Assembly (NCBI GenBank): GCA_017509715.1
Contig: JAFWOU010000019.1
Span: 62,001 to 126,000, forward strand
DNA from: Paludibacteraceae bacterium
GTDB taxonomy: Bacteria > Bacteroidota > Bacteroidia > Bacteroidales > Paludibacteraceae
Length of the DNA stretch: 64,000 nt
Reading direction: 5' to 3'
Shown: piece by piece, positions 30,930 through 40,628 of the stretch
How the letters are laid out: the number at the start of each line of letters is the position of its first letter
Position numbering within the stretch: the first letter of the stretch is position 1
Program-made: the position numbers and the translations under genes
The notes under the pieces: model-generated
Databases searched by the model: none
The model's input: only the letters and a program-made list of their open reading frames with translations
What the model was told of the DNA's origin: nothing

Positions 30930-31343
30930 TTAGAGTTCGTCCGCATTTACTACGATCTCTGCTTCATCACCGGAAGGTTTGCCTGCAAAGCGGAATACAA
31001 GGTTGTAGTCAGCCTCTTTGCAAAGCTTAGTGAGCGGCGCAGTATCTTTGTTGTCTTCGTTTAAGTACTGCTCTACCAAGGTCTTCTTCATGGCGTCTTT
31101 TACCTCCGGCATGTTGAAGATCTGAACGCTCATACCCTGTGTCTCGTCTATCTCAAAGAGATAAACGATGTTATTGTCTTCGATTGTGAGACTGGCTATA
31201 GTCATACCATTTCCCACATCCATAGGGCACTCTTTGTTCACTTTTTTAATAGCTTTCTCAATTTGCTGCTCAGGAGTCAAGCAAGAGGTCATCATTGCCA
31301 CTGCGCCAACGATGCTCAATAATAAAACGGTTAGTTTTTTCAT
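30930..31343 (-). CDS. Small hypothetical lipoprotein
   Basis: A 137-residue protein. The start MKKLTVLLLSIVGAVAMMTSC gives a normal lipoprotein signal with Cys21; upstream in-frame codons lack one. The mature part is acidic with a predicted alpha/beta fold (MDVGNGMTIASLTIEDNNIVYLFEIDE), ending AEIVVNADEL. No family is recognised. It lies 42 bases downstream of metG and is probably in the same transcript. Confidence 0.75.
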   Translation of the reverse strand: MKKLTVLLLSIVGAVAMMTSCLTPEQQIEKAIKKVNKECPMDVGNGMTIASLTIEDNNIVYLFEIDETQGMSVQIFNMPEVKDAMKKTLVEQYLNEDNKDTAPLTKLCKEADYNLVFRFAGKPSGDEAEIVVNADEL

Positions 31344-31385
31344 TGTTGTTAAAAAATTAAATGGGTTAAACAAAATATGTAGTTT

Positions 31386-33461
31386 TTATCCTACTTGCGT
31401 ACCATTTTTCACAGGTGCGCTGACGGTGGTGACTACCAGTCGTCCATCCGCATCTACGGCCGAGAGGATCATACCCTGGCTCTCGATACCCATCATCTTG
31501 CGCGGCGGGAAGTTAGCGATAAAGAGTACCTGCTTACCTATCAGCACCGACGGATCGGGATAGCTCTGCGCAATGCCCGAGAGGATCGTACGGCCACCCA
31601 TACCGTCATCAAGACGGAACTGAAGCAGACGCTCTGATTTCTTGACCGGCTGACAATCCAGTACGGTAGCTACGCGGATATCAGTCTTGTCGAACTCGTC
31701 GATATTGGTGTCGGCCTTGATAGGCGACGGACGCCACTGCTTGAGGGCTTCCTCGCGTGCGGCGCGTTCGTTATCGGCCTTGATACGCGCGAGACGATCC
31801 AGTTGGGCCTGAATAGCGCTGTCCTCGATCTTCTCAAAGAGCAGGCTTACCTCACCCAGCTTGGCGCCGGTATGGAGCAAGTCGATGCGTCCCAAATCTT
31901 CCCAACCGATCTGCTCGTCCATCTGCAGCATGCTGCGCAGCTTCTCGCTGGAGAACGGCAGGAAAGGCTCGAAGGCGATAGCCAGGTTGGCAGCTATTTG
32001 GAGCGAGACGTGCAGGATAGTAGCCGTACGCGCCATGTCGGTCTTAGCCAGTTTCCAAGGCTCGGTATCTGCCAGGTATTTGTTGCCGATACGTGCCAAG
32101 TTCATCGCCTCCTTTTGTGCATCGCGGAAACGGAAGTTCTCCAGAAGGTTCTCCAAGGTGTCCTTTACATGGCAGAACTCCTCGATGGTCTGACGATCGT
32201 AGTCAGTCAGTTCGCCGCACTCGGGTACATGTCCCTCAAAGTACTTACCGGTGAGCACCAGTGCGCGGTTGACGAAGTTGCCATAGATGGCTACCAACTC
32301 GTTGTTGTTGCGTGCCTGGAAATCGGCCCAAGTGAAGTCATTGTCCTTGGTCTCGGGTGCATTGGCGGTCAGCACATAGCGCAGCACGTCCTGCTTGCCG
32401 GGGAAATCGTCCAGGTACTCGTTGAGCCATACGGCCCAGTTGCGCGAGGTGGATATCTTATCGCCCTCCAGGTTGAGGAACTCGTTGCTGGGCACGTTGT
32501 CCGGCAGGTTGTAGCCCTGGGCCTTAAGCATGGACGGGAAGACGATGCAGTGGAAGACGATATTATCCTTGCCGATGAAATGGATCATACGGGTGTCCTG
32601 TTGCTTCCACCATTGCTCCCAGTTGCCGTACTTCTCAGGCTGCGCCTGGCATAGCTCGATGGTATTGCTGATATAGCCGATAGGCGCGTCAAACCACACG
32701 TAGAGCACCTTACCCTCGGCACCCTCTACGGGCACGGGTATACCCCACTCCAAGTCGCGCGTCACGGCACGCGGTTTCAGGCCGCCGTCCAGCCAGCTCT
32801 TGCACTGGCCGTATACGTTCGGACGCCACTCTTTATGATCCTCCAGGATCCATTTTTCCAACCAGGGTTGGTACTGATCCAGCGGCAGGTACCAGTGCTT
32901 GGTCTCCTTCTTAGCCAGGGCGTTGCCGGTCTCGGCATTGTAGGGATTGATCAGTTCATCGGGCGAGAGCGTTGCACCGCATTTCTCGCACTGGTCACCA
33001 TACGCACCCTGTGCATGGCAACGCGGACACTCGCCGCGGATGTTGCGGTCGGTCAGGAAATGACCCGTCTCGGGATCGTAGAACTGCTCGCTGGTCTGCT
33101 CTACAAACTGACCTGCATCATACATCTTGCGAAAATAGTCGGCCGCAAACTTGTGATGCGTGTCGGACGTAGTACGCGAGTATATATCAAACGATATACC
33201 GAAGTCGGCAAACGAACGCTTGATGAGCGCGTGATAGCGATCCACTACCTGCTGGGTGGTGATACCCTCTTTGCGGGCACGAATCGTCACCGGCACACCA
33301 TGTTCGTCGCTTCCGCAAACGAAGAGCACTTTTTTGCCCTTCAGGCGAAGATAACGGGCATAAATATCTGCCGGAACATACACTCCTGCCAGGTGGCCGA
33401 TATGTACCGGTCCGTTGGCGTATGGGAGCGCTGCTGTGATTAAAGAACGTTGAAAAGTCAT
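31386..33461 (-). CDS. metG: Methionyl-tRNA synthetase
   Basis: A 691-residue class I synthetase. The HIGH motif (VHIGH, residues 20-23) and the KMSKS equivalent KISTS (about 335) frame the catalytic domain. A zinc knuckle [17 protein letters not shown] is at about 145-161. The C-terminal OB-fold tRNA-binding domain starts near residue 590 ([17 protein letters not shown]). Full length for the MetG1 type. Confidence 0.96.
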   Translation of the reverse strand: MTFQRSLITAALPYANGPVHIGHLAGVYVPADIYARYLRLKGKKVLFVCGSDEHGVPVTIRARKEGITTQQVVDRYHALIKRSFADFGISFDIYSRTTSDTHHKFAADYFRKMYDAGQFVEQTSEQFYDPETGHFLTDRNIRGECPRCHAQGAYGDQCEKCGATLSPDELINPYNAETGNALAKKETKHWYLPLDQYQPWLEKWILEDHKEWRPNVYGQCKSWLDGGLKPRAVTRDLEWGIPVPVEGAEGKVLYVWFDAPIGYISNTIELCQAQPEKYGNWEQWWKQQDTRMIHFIGKDNIVFHCIVFPSMLKAQGYNLPDNVPSNEFLNLEGDKISTSRNWAVWLNEYLDDFPGKQDVLRYVLTANAPETKDNDFTWADFQARNNNELVAIYGNFVNRALVLTGKYFEGHVPECGELTDYDRQTIEEFCHVKDTLENLLENFRFRDAQKEAMNLARIGNKYLADTEPWKLAKTDMARTATILHVSLQIAANLAIAFEPFLPFSSEKLRSMLQMDEQIGWEDLGRIDLLHTGAKLGEVSLLFEKIEDSAIQAQLDRLARIKADNERAAREEALKQWRPSPIKADTNIDEFDKTDIRVATVLDCQPVKKSERLLQFRLDDGMGGRTILSGIAQSYPDPSVLIGKQVLFIANFPPRKMMGIESQGMILSAVDADGRLVVTTVSAPVKNGTQVG

Positions 33462-33508
33462 ATAAATTGTTGTTTTTTGTGTACTATTTTATAAAAATTT
33501 ATAAAAAA

Positions 33509-33540
33509 TTTGCATATGTCGCAATTTTTTTGTAATTTCG
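33509..33540 (+). promoter_or_regulatory. Bacteroidota promoter for the beta-barrel gene at 33622
   Basis: TTTG 33509-33512, 20 bases beginning CATATGTC, then TAATTTCG (one mismatch). It faces the metG promoter, so the two RNAs would overlap at their 5' ends. Confidence 0.6.
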
Positions 33541-33582
33541 CCGCCGAATTCGTGTCGACACCCAAAATTTCGTTTTCGGGTG

Positions 33583-33614
33583 CAAAGATACGACAAAATT
33601 TTGAGATATACAAA
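33583..33614 (-). promoter_or_regulatory. Bacteroidota promoter for metG
   Basis: Minus-strand TTTG, 20 bases beginning TATATCTC, TATCTTTG (plus CAAAGATA 33583-33590). The leader before metG is about 115 bases. Confidence 0.78.
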
Positions 33615-33621
33615 TATAATC

Positions 33622-34596
33622 GTGAAAAACGTAAAAACATATGCTATTTTGGCCCTACTGACAGCGTTCAGCATGGCTGCTAGTGCTCAGGTGAAGAGTT
33701 ATGTAGGTCTCTGGGGCGAAGTAGGCGAATGGTCGCTTTTGCCAAAGGAGAGTAAGTACGGCGGTAGTCTGGGTGTGGCCGGAGGTGTGGGTGTGATGTA
33801 TGATTTGCAGTACAAGCACCTGATCTTCGACGTCGGCGTGGGTGCCAACTACGGCATGACGGCCTATAGCGTCACGGCTAATCAGGACCAGCGTTTGCCT
33901 AACCAGTACGACCTGCAGGGCGATGTGTTTGATTACGTTTACGAGGTGCGCGACCGTAAGGACCAATACACGAACCTCATGCTCCAGGTGCCGATCATGA
34001 TCGGTGGCCAATGGGGACGATTCTACTGCATGGGTGGTGTGAAAGCCGGTCTGTCGCTGCTCACTACCTCTCATACCAAGGCGCTGCTCACTACCTACGG
34101 CGACTACCGTATGTTCGACGATTTTCGCAATATGCCCGAGTACCAGTTCTTCAACGGGTTGCCTATCGAGAAGCAGACGCCTACCAATTTCAACTTCAAT
34201 TTGGATGTGAGCGGCGAGATAGGTATGCGCCTGGGTTATATCCAGACCATGCGTGGCTACGACGTACGTACTACGAATACGCAGTACCGCCTGGCCCTCT
34301 TCTTCGACTACGGCTTGCTAGACCTGCATAAGGCCAACACGCTGGAGTCGCTTACCGTGCCGCAGTATTACGACGCAGAGGCTGCGTATAAGACCACCAC
34401 GATGGTCGACAACCTGACCACCAACGACGTGATGTCCACCACGGGCTTTGCCAAGGCGGTGAACAACCTGCTGGTGGGTGTGAAGTTTACGGTACTGTTT
34501 GAATTGCCGACGCCTAAGAACTGCGTCATCTGTCGCGACGCTTACCTGAATTTAGGACGCCCCCGCAAAGGCGGCACTAAGTTCGACCAGGACTAA
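33622..34596 (+). CDS. Outer-membrane beta-barrel protein (PorT-like size)
   Basis: A 324-residue protein. GTG 33622 is chosen because it gives a clean signal peptide (…VKTYAILALLTAFSMAASAQ); the only upstream in-frame ATG adds 14 polar residues inside the metG promoter. The mature part has repeated amphipathic strands (GGSLGVAGGVGVMYDLQY, LIFDVGVGANYGM, LMLQVPIMIGGQW, YRLALFFDYGLL, LLVGVKFTVLFEL). The function is unknown. Its last 45 bases overlap the convergent dacA gene. Confidence 0.78.
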   Translation: MKNVKTYAILALLTAFSMAASAQVKSYVGLWGEVGEWSLLPKESKYGGSLGVAGGVGVMYDLQYKHLIFDVGVGANYGMTAYSVTANQDQRLPNQYDLQGDVFDYVYEVRDRKDQYTNLMLQVPIMIGGQWGRFYCMGGVKAGLSLLTTSHTKALLTTYGDYRMFDDFRNMPEYQFFNGLPIEKQTPTNFNFNLDVSGEIGMRLGYIQTMRGYDVRTTNTQYRLALFFDYGLLDLHKANTLESLTVPQYYDAEAAYKTTTMVDNLTTNDVMSTTGFAKAVNNLLVGVKFTVLFELPTPKNCVICRDAYLNLGRPRKGGTKFDQD

Positions 34597-35322
34597 GTCG
34601 CCCGACACCTCGCGGATCTGACCGCCGCGAGCGATACTAATCTGACCCGTCTCTTCCGACACTACGATGGCCAGCGCATCCGAGCGCTCGGTCAGTCCCA
34701 GTGCAGCACGATGGCGCAAGCCGTAATGCTGCGGGATGTCCTGATTCTTGCTGACGGGCAAGATACATGCGGCGCTATACAGGCGATCGCCCACGATGAT
34801 GAGCGCGCCGTCATGGAGCGGCGTATTCTTAAAGAAGATATTCTCTATCAGTCGGGCCGAGATCTCGGCATCCAGATGTTCACCCGTGTCGGCATACTCT
34901 CTGAGGTCCTGCTTACCACTTATAACAATGAGCGCGCCCGTACGCGTACGCGACATGTTATGGCATGCCGTGACGATACTCTGTGCGCTGCGGTCGTCGG
35001 TGGTCTGCGATTCGGCACGCAGGCGACGAAACTTAAAGCCGCTGAAGCGCGATCCGATGCGGTAGAAGAAAGTACGTATCTCCTCCTGGAAAATGACTAT
35101 CAGCGCGATAGCACCTACGGATATGATGCGGTCGAAGAGGGAGGATGTGAGTTCGAGCTGGAACACAAAGCGCACCAAGAACCATACCAGTACAAAGGCC
35201 ATGATACCCCAGAACAGGTTCACCGCACCCGAACGGCGCAGCAGACGGAAGGTCTCGTACAGGATAGCTGCTACCAGCAGGATATCAATCACATACTTTA
35301 TCTGAAAGTCAATACCAAACAT
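34552..35322 (-). CDS. dacA: Diadenylate cyclase (c-di-AMP synthase), CdaA/DacA type
   Basis: A 256-residue membrane enzyme making c-di-AMP from two ATP. Three N-terminal membrane helices (to about residue 80) lead to the DAC domain with PLHDGALII (about 168-176) and RHRAALGLTE (about 203-212), the catalytic DGA and RHR motifs. Membrane-anchored CdaA controls osmolyte and wall homeostasis in other bacteria. It follows folP by 32 bases, a pairing common in Bacteroidota. Confidence 0.95.
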   Translation of the reverse strand: MFGIDFQIKYVIDILLVAAILYETFRLLRRSGAVNLFWGIMAFVLVWFLVRFVFQLELTSSLFDRIISVGAIALIVIFQEEIRTFFYRIGSRFSGFKFRRLRAESQTTDDRSAQSIVTACHNMSRTRTGALIVISGKQDLREYADTGEHLDAEISARLIENIFFKNTPLHDGALIIVGDRLYSAACILPVSKNQDIPQHYGLRHRAALGLTERSDALAIVVSEETGQISIARGGQIREVSGDLVLVELSAAFAGAS

Positions 35323-35354
35323 TTTATTTTATTATTTATTCATTTACCATTTTG

Positions 35355-36086
35355 TCATTTCAAATTCCGAAACAACGCAATTGTTTCTGCCGCCTCTCGC
35401 ACATCGTGTACGCGCAGGATATTCGCGCCATGCATCAGGGCGTACATATGCAGTGCCTGTGTGGCCGGAAGAGCCTCTGCCGGACTGGAATGTAAGGTCT
35501 TCCAGATGAGCGACTTACGCGATACACCTATGAGCAATGGCTGCTCTGTTTCCTGCATCGTCCGTAGCGCCTCGAAGTCAGCATCCGGACTACCTAAGAA
35601 ACCAATTCCGGGATCCAGGATCAGTTGCATACTGGCCATGTCACCTGTTGGCTTTTTTGCCGTCAGTACGTACGGCACGTCGGCTTCGCGTACGATGTGG
35701 TACATCCTGTCGTCTCCGCCCGTGATGTCGTTGATGATCATCGGTCCGTAGGCCTCAAGGGCTCGGCGGGCGATCTCCGGACGGTAGGTATCCAGTGACA
35801 GCAGCGCCTGCGGCAGGCTGCTACGGATAGCCTCCAGCGTGGGCGCTACCCTACTCCACTCCTCTTCCTCCGTGGGCTGTGCACCTCCGGGACGCGTGGA
35901 GCAACCGCCTATATCCAGCAGGTCAGCACCCTGCTGAAGCATCTCTTTGGCACGCACGATAAGCTGGTCTTGCCCCACCCTGGAGGGGGCAAAAAAGCTG
36001 TCGGGCGTCACGTTGAGAATACCCATCACGCGGGGCGCGGAACAATCCAGCTGCGCCAGGCCGATATGAAGCTGCTTTTTCGTCAT
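35355..36086 (-). CDS. folP: Dihydropteroate synthase
   Basis: A 243-residue TIM-barrel enzyme that joins p-aminobenzoate to dihydropterin pyrophosphate, the target of sulfonamides. VMGILNVTPDSF (about 20-31), GADLLDIGGCSTRPGG (about 52-67), a NDIT strand and DPGIGF (about 160-165) are present. The start at 36086 (MTKKQLHIGL) is chosen; upstream codons run through a promoter. First gene of an operon with dacA. Confidence 0.95.
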   Translation of the reverse strand: MTKKQLHIGLAQLDCSAPRVMGILNVTPDSFFAPSRVGQDQLIVRAKEMLQQGADLLDIGGCSTRPGGAQPTEEEEWSRVAPTLEAIRSSLPQALLSLDTYRPEIARRALEAYGPMIINDITGGDDRMYHIVREADVPYVLTAKKPTGDMASMQLILDPGIGFLGSPDADFEALRTMQETEQPLLIGVSRKSLIWKTLHSSPAEALPATQALHMYALMHGANILRVHDVREAAETIALFRNLK

Positions 36087-36096
36087 AAATTCTCGA

Positions 36097-36104
36097 CAAA
36101 GGTA
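36097..36104 (-). promoter_or_regulatory. -7 box of the folP-dacA promoter
   Basis: TACCTTTG on the minus strand, 10 bases before the ATG. The expected -33 position falls within the adjacent repeat words (AAAA instead of CAAA on the plus strand). Confidence 0.6.
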
Positions 36105-36106
36105 CG

Positions 36107-36134
36107 AAAAGGAATTGAAAATGGAAAATAGAAA
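36107..36134. repeat. Four-word element, word ATTGAAA, upstream of folP
   Basis: AAAAGGA, ATTGAAA, ATGGAAA, ATAGAAA directly behind the folP -7 box, covering its -33 position. Confidence 0.75.
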
Positions 36135-36196
36135 ATCGTTTTTTTGCCCAAAATGCATAAAAAATTAAAAATTATGGTAAAAAAATAGCGCGCACG

Positions 36197-36228
36197 CTTG
36201 CGTATATGAAAAATTAGTCGTATCTTTG
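36197..36228 (+). promoter_or_regulatory. Bacteroidota promoter for the GldJ-like gene
   Basis: CTTG 36197-36200, 20 bases beginning CGTATATG, TATCTTTG 36221-36228. The leader is about 55 bases. Confidence 0.78.
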
Positions 36229-36288
36229 CAGGCTGAAAAATATGCGCCTGCATAAAATGAGGTAGAATATACTATTAAAAATGATATT

Positions 36289-38016
36289 ATGAACAAGGTA
36301 ATTAAGCTATTTTTGCTGCTCTCTGTGATAAGCCTGAGCGCTTGTAAGCAGAGCGACCTGAACACCAAGGTGTCGAACACCACGGGTTGGAACTACTTTG
36401 ACCAGAAGACCACCAACTTTGAGGCATACGACAACCTGGGTAATGTTAATCCCACAGGCATGGTGCCTATCCAGGGCGGTGTGTTCACCATTGGTGAGCA
36501 AGATGAGTTCATCACCGCTCCGCGTAACAACCTGGATCGTCAGCTGACCGTTAGCTCGTTCTACATGGACAAGTACGAAGTGACCTGTCTGAACTGGAAT
36601 GAGTACCTCCACTGGTTGGAGATCGTGTTCGGCAAGACCGCTCCTGAGTTGGTAGACGCTGCTCGTCCCGACTCCACCGTTTGGCGTGATGAGTTGGCTT
36701 ACAACGAGCCCTACCTGGAGAACTACTTCAAGCACCCTGCTTTCTCCCACTACCCCATTGTTGGTGTCAGCTGGGATCAGGCCATGGCTTACTGCCAGTG
36801 GCGTACCGACCGTGTGAACGAGTTGGCACTCATCCAGTGCGGCGCTATCGAGGTGCCCGACTTTGCTGAGCTCAACAACCGTTGGCCGATCGATACCACC
36901 CTGACCGAGGAGGACCGTGCTGCGCTGGCAGAAGAGATGCAGGATCCTGACTGGATAGCTGATCCGGGTTCGATCGAGGAGTGGAACCAGCAGCATCCGG
37001 GTTATCACCTGGATACCTTGCGCGAATTGAAAGACTTCGCTAAGAACGAGATCCGTAAGTTCCGTGACGCCGGTTTCGAGCCGCGTATGGGAACGTGGGA
37101 TACCACCACGATCCTGGTTTGCCGCGTGCCCTACGAGTATATCCGCGACCACTTTGTATTCAATACCGAGAAGTACCTGTACAGCAAGGATTACAACCCC
37201 AACTACGGACGTAATCCGATGAAGGATAGCTATGGCAACGATCGTAAGATCAACAAGGCCGATGGTATCCTGGTTACCGGTTATCGTCTGCCCACCGAGG
37301 CTGAGTGGGAGTTTGCCGCTTATGCTCCGGTTGCCGGCGAAGACGGTATCACCGTAGAGGATAAGATCTATCCTTGGTCGGGTTATCATCCCCGCGACCT
37401 GAGTAAGCAGAACGTAGGTCGTCTGCAGGCTAACTTCGTTCGTGGACGAGGCGACATGATGGGTGTATCGGGTGCGCTGAACGACTGCTACGTGATCACC
37501 GCTCCGGTTAACTCGTTCCTGCCCAACGACTTCGGTCTGTACAACATGGCCGGAAATGTCAACGAGTGGGTGCTGGACGTATATCGTGAGACCACCTACC
37601 AACAGGTGACCGAGTACAACTCGTTCCGTGGTAACATCTATCGTGAGCCGAAGCGCGAGAACGGCAAGTACGTGCTGGATTCGCTCGGATGCTTTGCTGT
37701 TACCTTCAGTTCGGAAAACGATAAGCGTGACTATAAAGACGGTGACTTCGGTAGCCTCATCGACGTAGACTACCCGCTAGATACCACCGGATTGGCTAAC
37801 CTGGAGGGCAAGAAGATGGACCCGACGGATATCCTCGCTCCGCGTATCACCAAGAAGACCCGCGTATACAAGGGCGGTAGCTGGGCAGACCGTATCTACT
37901 GGCTCAGCCCGAGTACCCGTCGCTACCTGGATCAGGACAAGTGCTCCAACCAGATTGGTTTCCGCTGCGCTATGTCTACCGTGGGCGACCAGATTCCGGG
38001 AACGCCGAAGAAATAA
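36289..38016 (+). CDS. GldJ/GldK-like lipoprotein with formylglycine-enzyme (SUMF) fold
   Basis: A 575-residue outer-membrane lipoprotein (lipobox SLSAC, Cys19) of the sulfatase-modifying-factor fold found in the T9SS ring and gliding lipoproteins. SUMF blocks: GMVPIQGGVFTIGEQ (about 57-71), MDKYEVT (about 94-100), YPIVGVSWDQAMAYCQWRT (about 160-178), YRLPTEAEWEFAAY (about 330-343), NMAGNVNEWV (about 420-429) and GFRCAM at the end. A long polar insert (about 195-285) separates the halves. Length and absence of gldLMN beside it favour GldJ over GldK/PorK, but the choice is not certain. Confidence 0.85.
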   Translation: MNKVIKLFLLLSVISLSACKQSDLNTKVSNTTGWNYFDQKTTNFEAYDNLGNVNPTGMVPIQGGVFTIGEQDEFITAPRNNLDRQLTVSSFYMDKYEVTCLNWNEYLHWLEIVFGKTAPELVDAARPDSTVWRDELAYNEPYLENYFKHPAFSHYPIVGVSWDQAMAYCQWRTDRVNELALIQCGAIEVPDFAELNNRWPIDTTLTEEDRAALAEEMQDPDWIADPGSIEEWNQQHPGYHLDTLRELKDFAKNEIRKFRDAGFEPRMGTWDTTTILVCRVPYEYIRDHFVFNTEKYLYSKDYNPNYGRNPMKDSYGNDRKINKADGILVTGYRLPTEAEWEFAAYAPVAGEDGITVEDKIYPWSGYHPRDLSKQNVGRLQANFVRGRGDMMGVSGALNDCYVITAPVNSFLPNDFGLYNMAGNVNEWVLDVYRETTYQQVTEYNSFRGNIYREPKRENGKYVLDSLGCFAVTFSSENDKRDYKDGDFGSLIDVDYPLDTTGLANLEGKKMDPTDILAPRITKKTRVYKGGSWADRIYWLSPSTRRYLDQDKCSNQIGFRCAMSTVGDQIPGTPKK

Positions 38017-38047
38017 GTTGAGTAAAGGTTTATAAATTTATACGATT

Positions 38048-38422
38048 ATGAATTTTCCTGGAAATCTTCGTTACACGAACGAACATGAATGGATTCGCGT
38101 AGAGGGCAATGAGGCATACGTAGGTATTACCGATTATGCACAGTCTGAGCTGGGCGAGATTGTATTTGTAGATGTAGACACCATCGGCGAGGAAATCGCG
38201 CAGGGTGAGGTATTCGGTTCGATCGAGGCCGTTAAGACCGTCAGCGACCTGAATATGCCTGTTACCGGCGAGGTGCTGGAGTTCAACGAGGCACTCAACG
38301 ACGCGCCGGAGGCTGTCAACAACGATCCTTACGGCGAGGGCTGGATCATCAAGATCAGTGTCAAGGATGCTACTGAACTCGACAACCTGCTCGATGCAGC
38401 TGCTTATCAGGCTATCCTCTAG
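38048..38422 (+). CDS. gcvH: Glycine cleavage system H protein
   Basis: A 124-residue lipoyl carrier that shuttles the aminomethyl group between the P, T and L proteins. The lipoylation lysine is in [11 protein letters not shown] (about residue 65). [24 protein letters not shown] at the start and the GEGWIIKI strand are typical. gcvP and gcvT are not in the window. Ends at a terminator. Confidence 0.96.
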   Translation: MNFPGNLRYTNEHEWIRVEGNEAYVGITDYAQSELGEIVFVDVDTIGEEIAQGEVFGSIEAVKTVSDLNMPVTGEVLEFNEALNDAPEAVNNDPYGEGWIIKISVKDATELDNLLDAAAYQAIL

Positions 38423-38446
38423 CGATGCCTCAAGCATAGCAAACCG

Positions 38447-38474
38447 CAAGCGCGACTCTTCGGAGCCGCGCTTG
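38447..38474 (+). terminator. Terminator after gcvH
   Basis: CAAGCGCG and an inner CTC pair with GAG and CGCGCTTG around a TTCG loop; it is followed by TTCT. Confidence 0.75.
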
Positions 38475-38476
38475 TT

Positions 38477-38504
38477 CTATAACCCGTAACCTATAACCCG
38501 TAAC
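38477..38504. repeat. Four-word element, word CCGTAAC (GGGTTAT)
   Basis: Four 7-base words encode the last residues (RVIGYGL) and the stop codon of the nuclease gene on the minus strand, so the repeat sets the C-terminus. Confidence 0.95.
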
Positions 38505-39421
38505 AATATCGGATAATGATCCGACACCCCGCCGTTATACCGTGGACCGATATAGGTGCGGCGCGGCTTATAGCCCAGATACCGGCGGTCGTACTCCCGT
38601 AGATAATCGATATCCATCACCCGCATCTCGGCCCGATCGGCTATGATAGGTGAGGCATAAAATTGGTCCAACGTCGTCCATTTGCCCTGAAAGCGATGCG
38701 TACCGTCCCAACGTTCCGGTAGTGCCATGTTTTTTAGCCCTGTGAGGTCGTTTCGGGGTGCGGAGTTCATATCCCCCATCACGATGATCCGAGGCGATTC
38801 TACGGCCTCGTAGAGGCTATCTACTACCTGTTGTATTTGTTCCTTAGCCCGCCTACGTTTCCATTCCGACTCGGTAGCACCTCCCCATTGCGAGGGTAGG
38901 TGGCAGACCAGCAGGTGCAGCGTATCGCCCACGTAGGTACGTGCGCATACGTACAATAAATCGCGCGTGGTATGCGCGCTATCGAGCCTGACGGGTATAG
39001 CGCGGCTACTCAGCACCAGTATTCTGTCCTGATGATATAGCATTGCACAGTCGATACCACGTCGGTCCGGACTGTCATAGTGCACGTACCCATACCGAGG
39101 CATACGGCGCGTGAGATGGATCAGGCAACTGTCGTTCTCCACCTCGCATAGTCCGATCAGGTCCAGTCCCTGCCACCCGCCTATCGTGACGAGTGCGTGG
39201 CTCAGGTGCTCCAGTTTGCGAAAATAGCGGTTGTAGGTCCAGCGGTGATTCCCGTCGGGCGTATAGTCACTATCCCGGTTCAGGCTGTCGCGACCGGGAT
39301 AAAACAGGTTCTCTACGTTCCAGAAAGCGATTTGACATACCGAGTCCTGTCGCTGCTCATAGCTTTGCGCCGCCATCTGTAGCGACAGGCATAGGAGCAG
39401 TATGACGCGGAGGTAACGCAT
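38477..39421 (-). CDS. Secreted endonuclease/exonuclease/phosphatase-family protein
   Basis: A 314-residue protein with a signal peptide (MRYLRVILLLCLSLQMAAQ) and the EEP fold: FWNVENLFYPG (about 33-43) with the metal Asn/Glu, LCEVEND (about 91-97), VCHLPSQWGG (about 167-176), IVMGDMNSAP (about 212-221) and VSDHYPILL at the end. It may act as a DNase or phosphatase outside the cytoplasm. The C-terminal seven residues and stop are made of a repeat element. Confidence 0.88.
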   Translation of the reverse strand: MRYLRVILLLCLSLQMAAQSYEQRQDSVCQIAFWNVENLFYPGRDSLNRDSDYTPDGNHRWTYNRYFRKLEHLSHALVTIGGWQGLDLIGLCEVENDSCLIHLTRRMPRYGYVHYDSPDRRGIDCAMLYHQDRILVLSSRAIPVRLDSAHTTRDLLYVCARTYVGDTLHLLVCHLPSQWGGATESEWKRRRAKEQIQQVVDSLYEAVESPRIIVMGDMNSAPRNDLTGLKNMALPERWDGTHRFQGKWTTLDQFYASPIIADRAEMRVMDIDYLREYDRRYLGYKPRRTYIGPRYNGGVSDHYPILLRVIGYGL

Positions 39422-39422
39422 A

Positions 39423-40628
39423 TCAACTGAGCATCATAACGGCCTTTTTCAGCGCTTGTATGAAGCGATCGATATCTTCGTGGGTGTTGTATAGGCCGAA
39501 CGAGATACGCACCGTTCCGGGCACCTTCAGGCTGTCGATGAGCGGTTCGGCACAATGATGTCCCGTCCGCACGGCTATGCCCTGCTGATCTAGCAGCGTA
39601 CCGATATCGAAAGGATGAATCGAGGGTATAGTAAAGCTGATCGCTCCGTACTTAGCCTGTCCCTCGGCATAGATGATGACGCCGGGTATTTCCTGCCGCA
39701 GTTGTTGCTCGGCATAGCGGGCCAGTTCGGCCTCTTCCGTTTCGATACGCTCCATGCCGATGTTGGAGATATAGTCGATGGCTACCGACGTGGCATAACT
39801 GCCGATATAGTTCGGCGTACCGGCTTCGAACTTATACGGCAAAGCATTGTAGGTTGTCCCCTCCCAACGCACGTGCTGGATCATCTCTCCTCCACCCTGT
39901 GACGGCGGCATGCGGTCGAGCCAGGTCTGCTTGCCATACAGCACGCCTACGCCCGTTGGTCCGTACATTTTATGCGCCGAGAACGCCAGGAAGTCGCAGT
40001 CCAGCGCCTGTACGTCCACCGGTATATGCGGCACCGACTGCGCTGCATCGATGCATACCGGAATATACTGCTCGTGGGCCATATGGATGATCTCCTCGAT
40101 AGCTTGCCGTGTACCCAGCACGTTGCTCACGTGGGCAATAGATACCAGCCGTGTACGCGGCGTGAGCAGTTGCTCATAAGCCTCCATATCCAGCGTCAGA
40201 TCCTCACGCAGCGGTATGACGCGCAGCGTAGCCCGCTTGCGTTCGCATAGCATCTGCCAGGGCACGATATTCGAGTGGTGCTCCAGGGCCGACACTACGA
40301 TCTCGTCGCCCGGACCCACAAAGGCTTCGCCAAACGAGAAAGCCAACATATTGATAGCATCCGTCGTCCCCTTTGTGAAGATGATCTCCTTGGCCGAAGC
40401 GGCATGGATGAAGTCGGCCACGCGCTGACGCGCCTGTTCATGCCGACGGGTAGCCTCCTGACTCAAGTAGTGCGTACCGCGATGGATATTGCTGTTCCAG
40501 CGGGTATACGCCTCTTGTATAGCGTCCAGTACGACTTGCGGCTTTTGGCTGGTAGCCGCATTATCCAGGTACACTAAGGGCTGCTTGTGTACCGTCTGGC
40601 TTAATATTGGAAAATCTTCTCTGTTCAT
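39423..40628 (-). CDS. sufS: Cysteine desulfurase, SufS type
   Basis: A 401-residue PLP enzyme that takes sulfur from cysteine for Fe-S cluster assembly. YLDNAATSQKP (about 20-30), the PLP histidine in EHHSN, the lysine in SAHKMYGPTG (about 224) and the active cysteine in RTGHHCAEP (about 357) match group II. sufBCD are not next to it. It overlaps gldB by 4 bases (ATGA), so it is coupled to that gene. Confidence 0.94.
   Translation of the reverse strand: MNREDFPILSQTVHKQPLVYLDNAATSQKPQVVLDAIQEAYTRWNSNIHRGTHYLSQEATRRHEQARQRVADFIHAASAKEIIFTKGTTDAINMLAFSFGEAFVGPGDEIVVSALEHHSNIVPWQMLCERKRATLRVIPLREDLTLDMEAYEQLLTPRTRLVSIAHVSNVLGTRQAIEEIIHMAHEQYIPVCIDAAQSVPHIPVDVQALDCDFLAFSAHKMYGPTGVGVLYGKQTWLDRMPPSQGGGEMIQHVRWEGTTYNALPYKFEAGTPNYIGSYATSVAIDYISNIGMERIETEEAELARYAEQQLRQEIPGVIIYAEGQAKYGAISFTIPSIHPFDIGTLLDQQGIAVRTGHHCAEPLIDSLKVPGTVRISFGLYNTHEDIDRFIQALKKAVMMLS

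Noticed and set aside
36307-37602. 431-codon frame on the minus strand
   Set aside because: It is antisense to the GldJ/K-like lipoprotein; no domain recognised.
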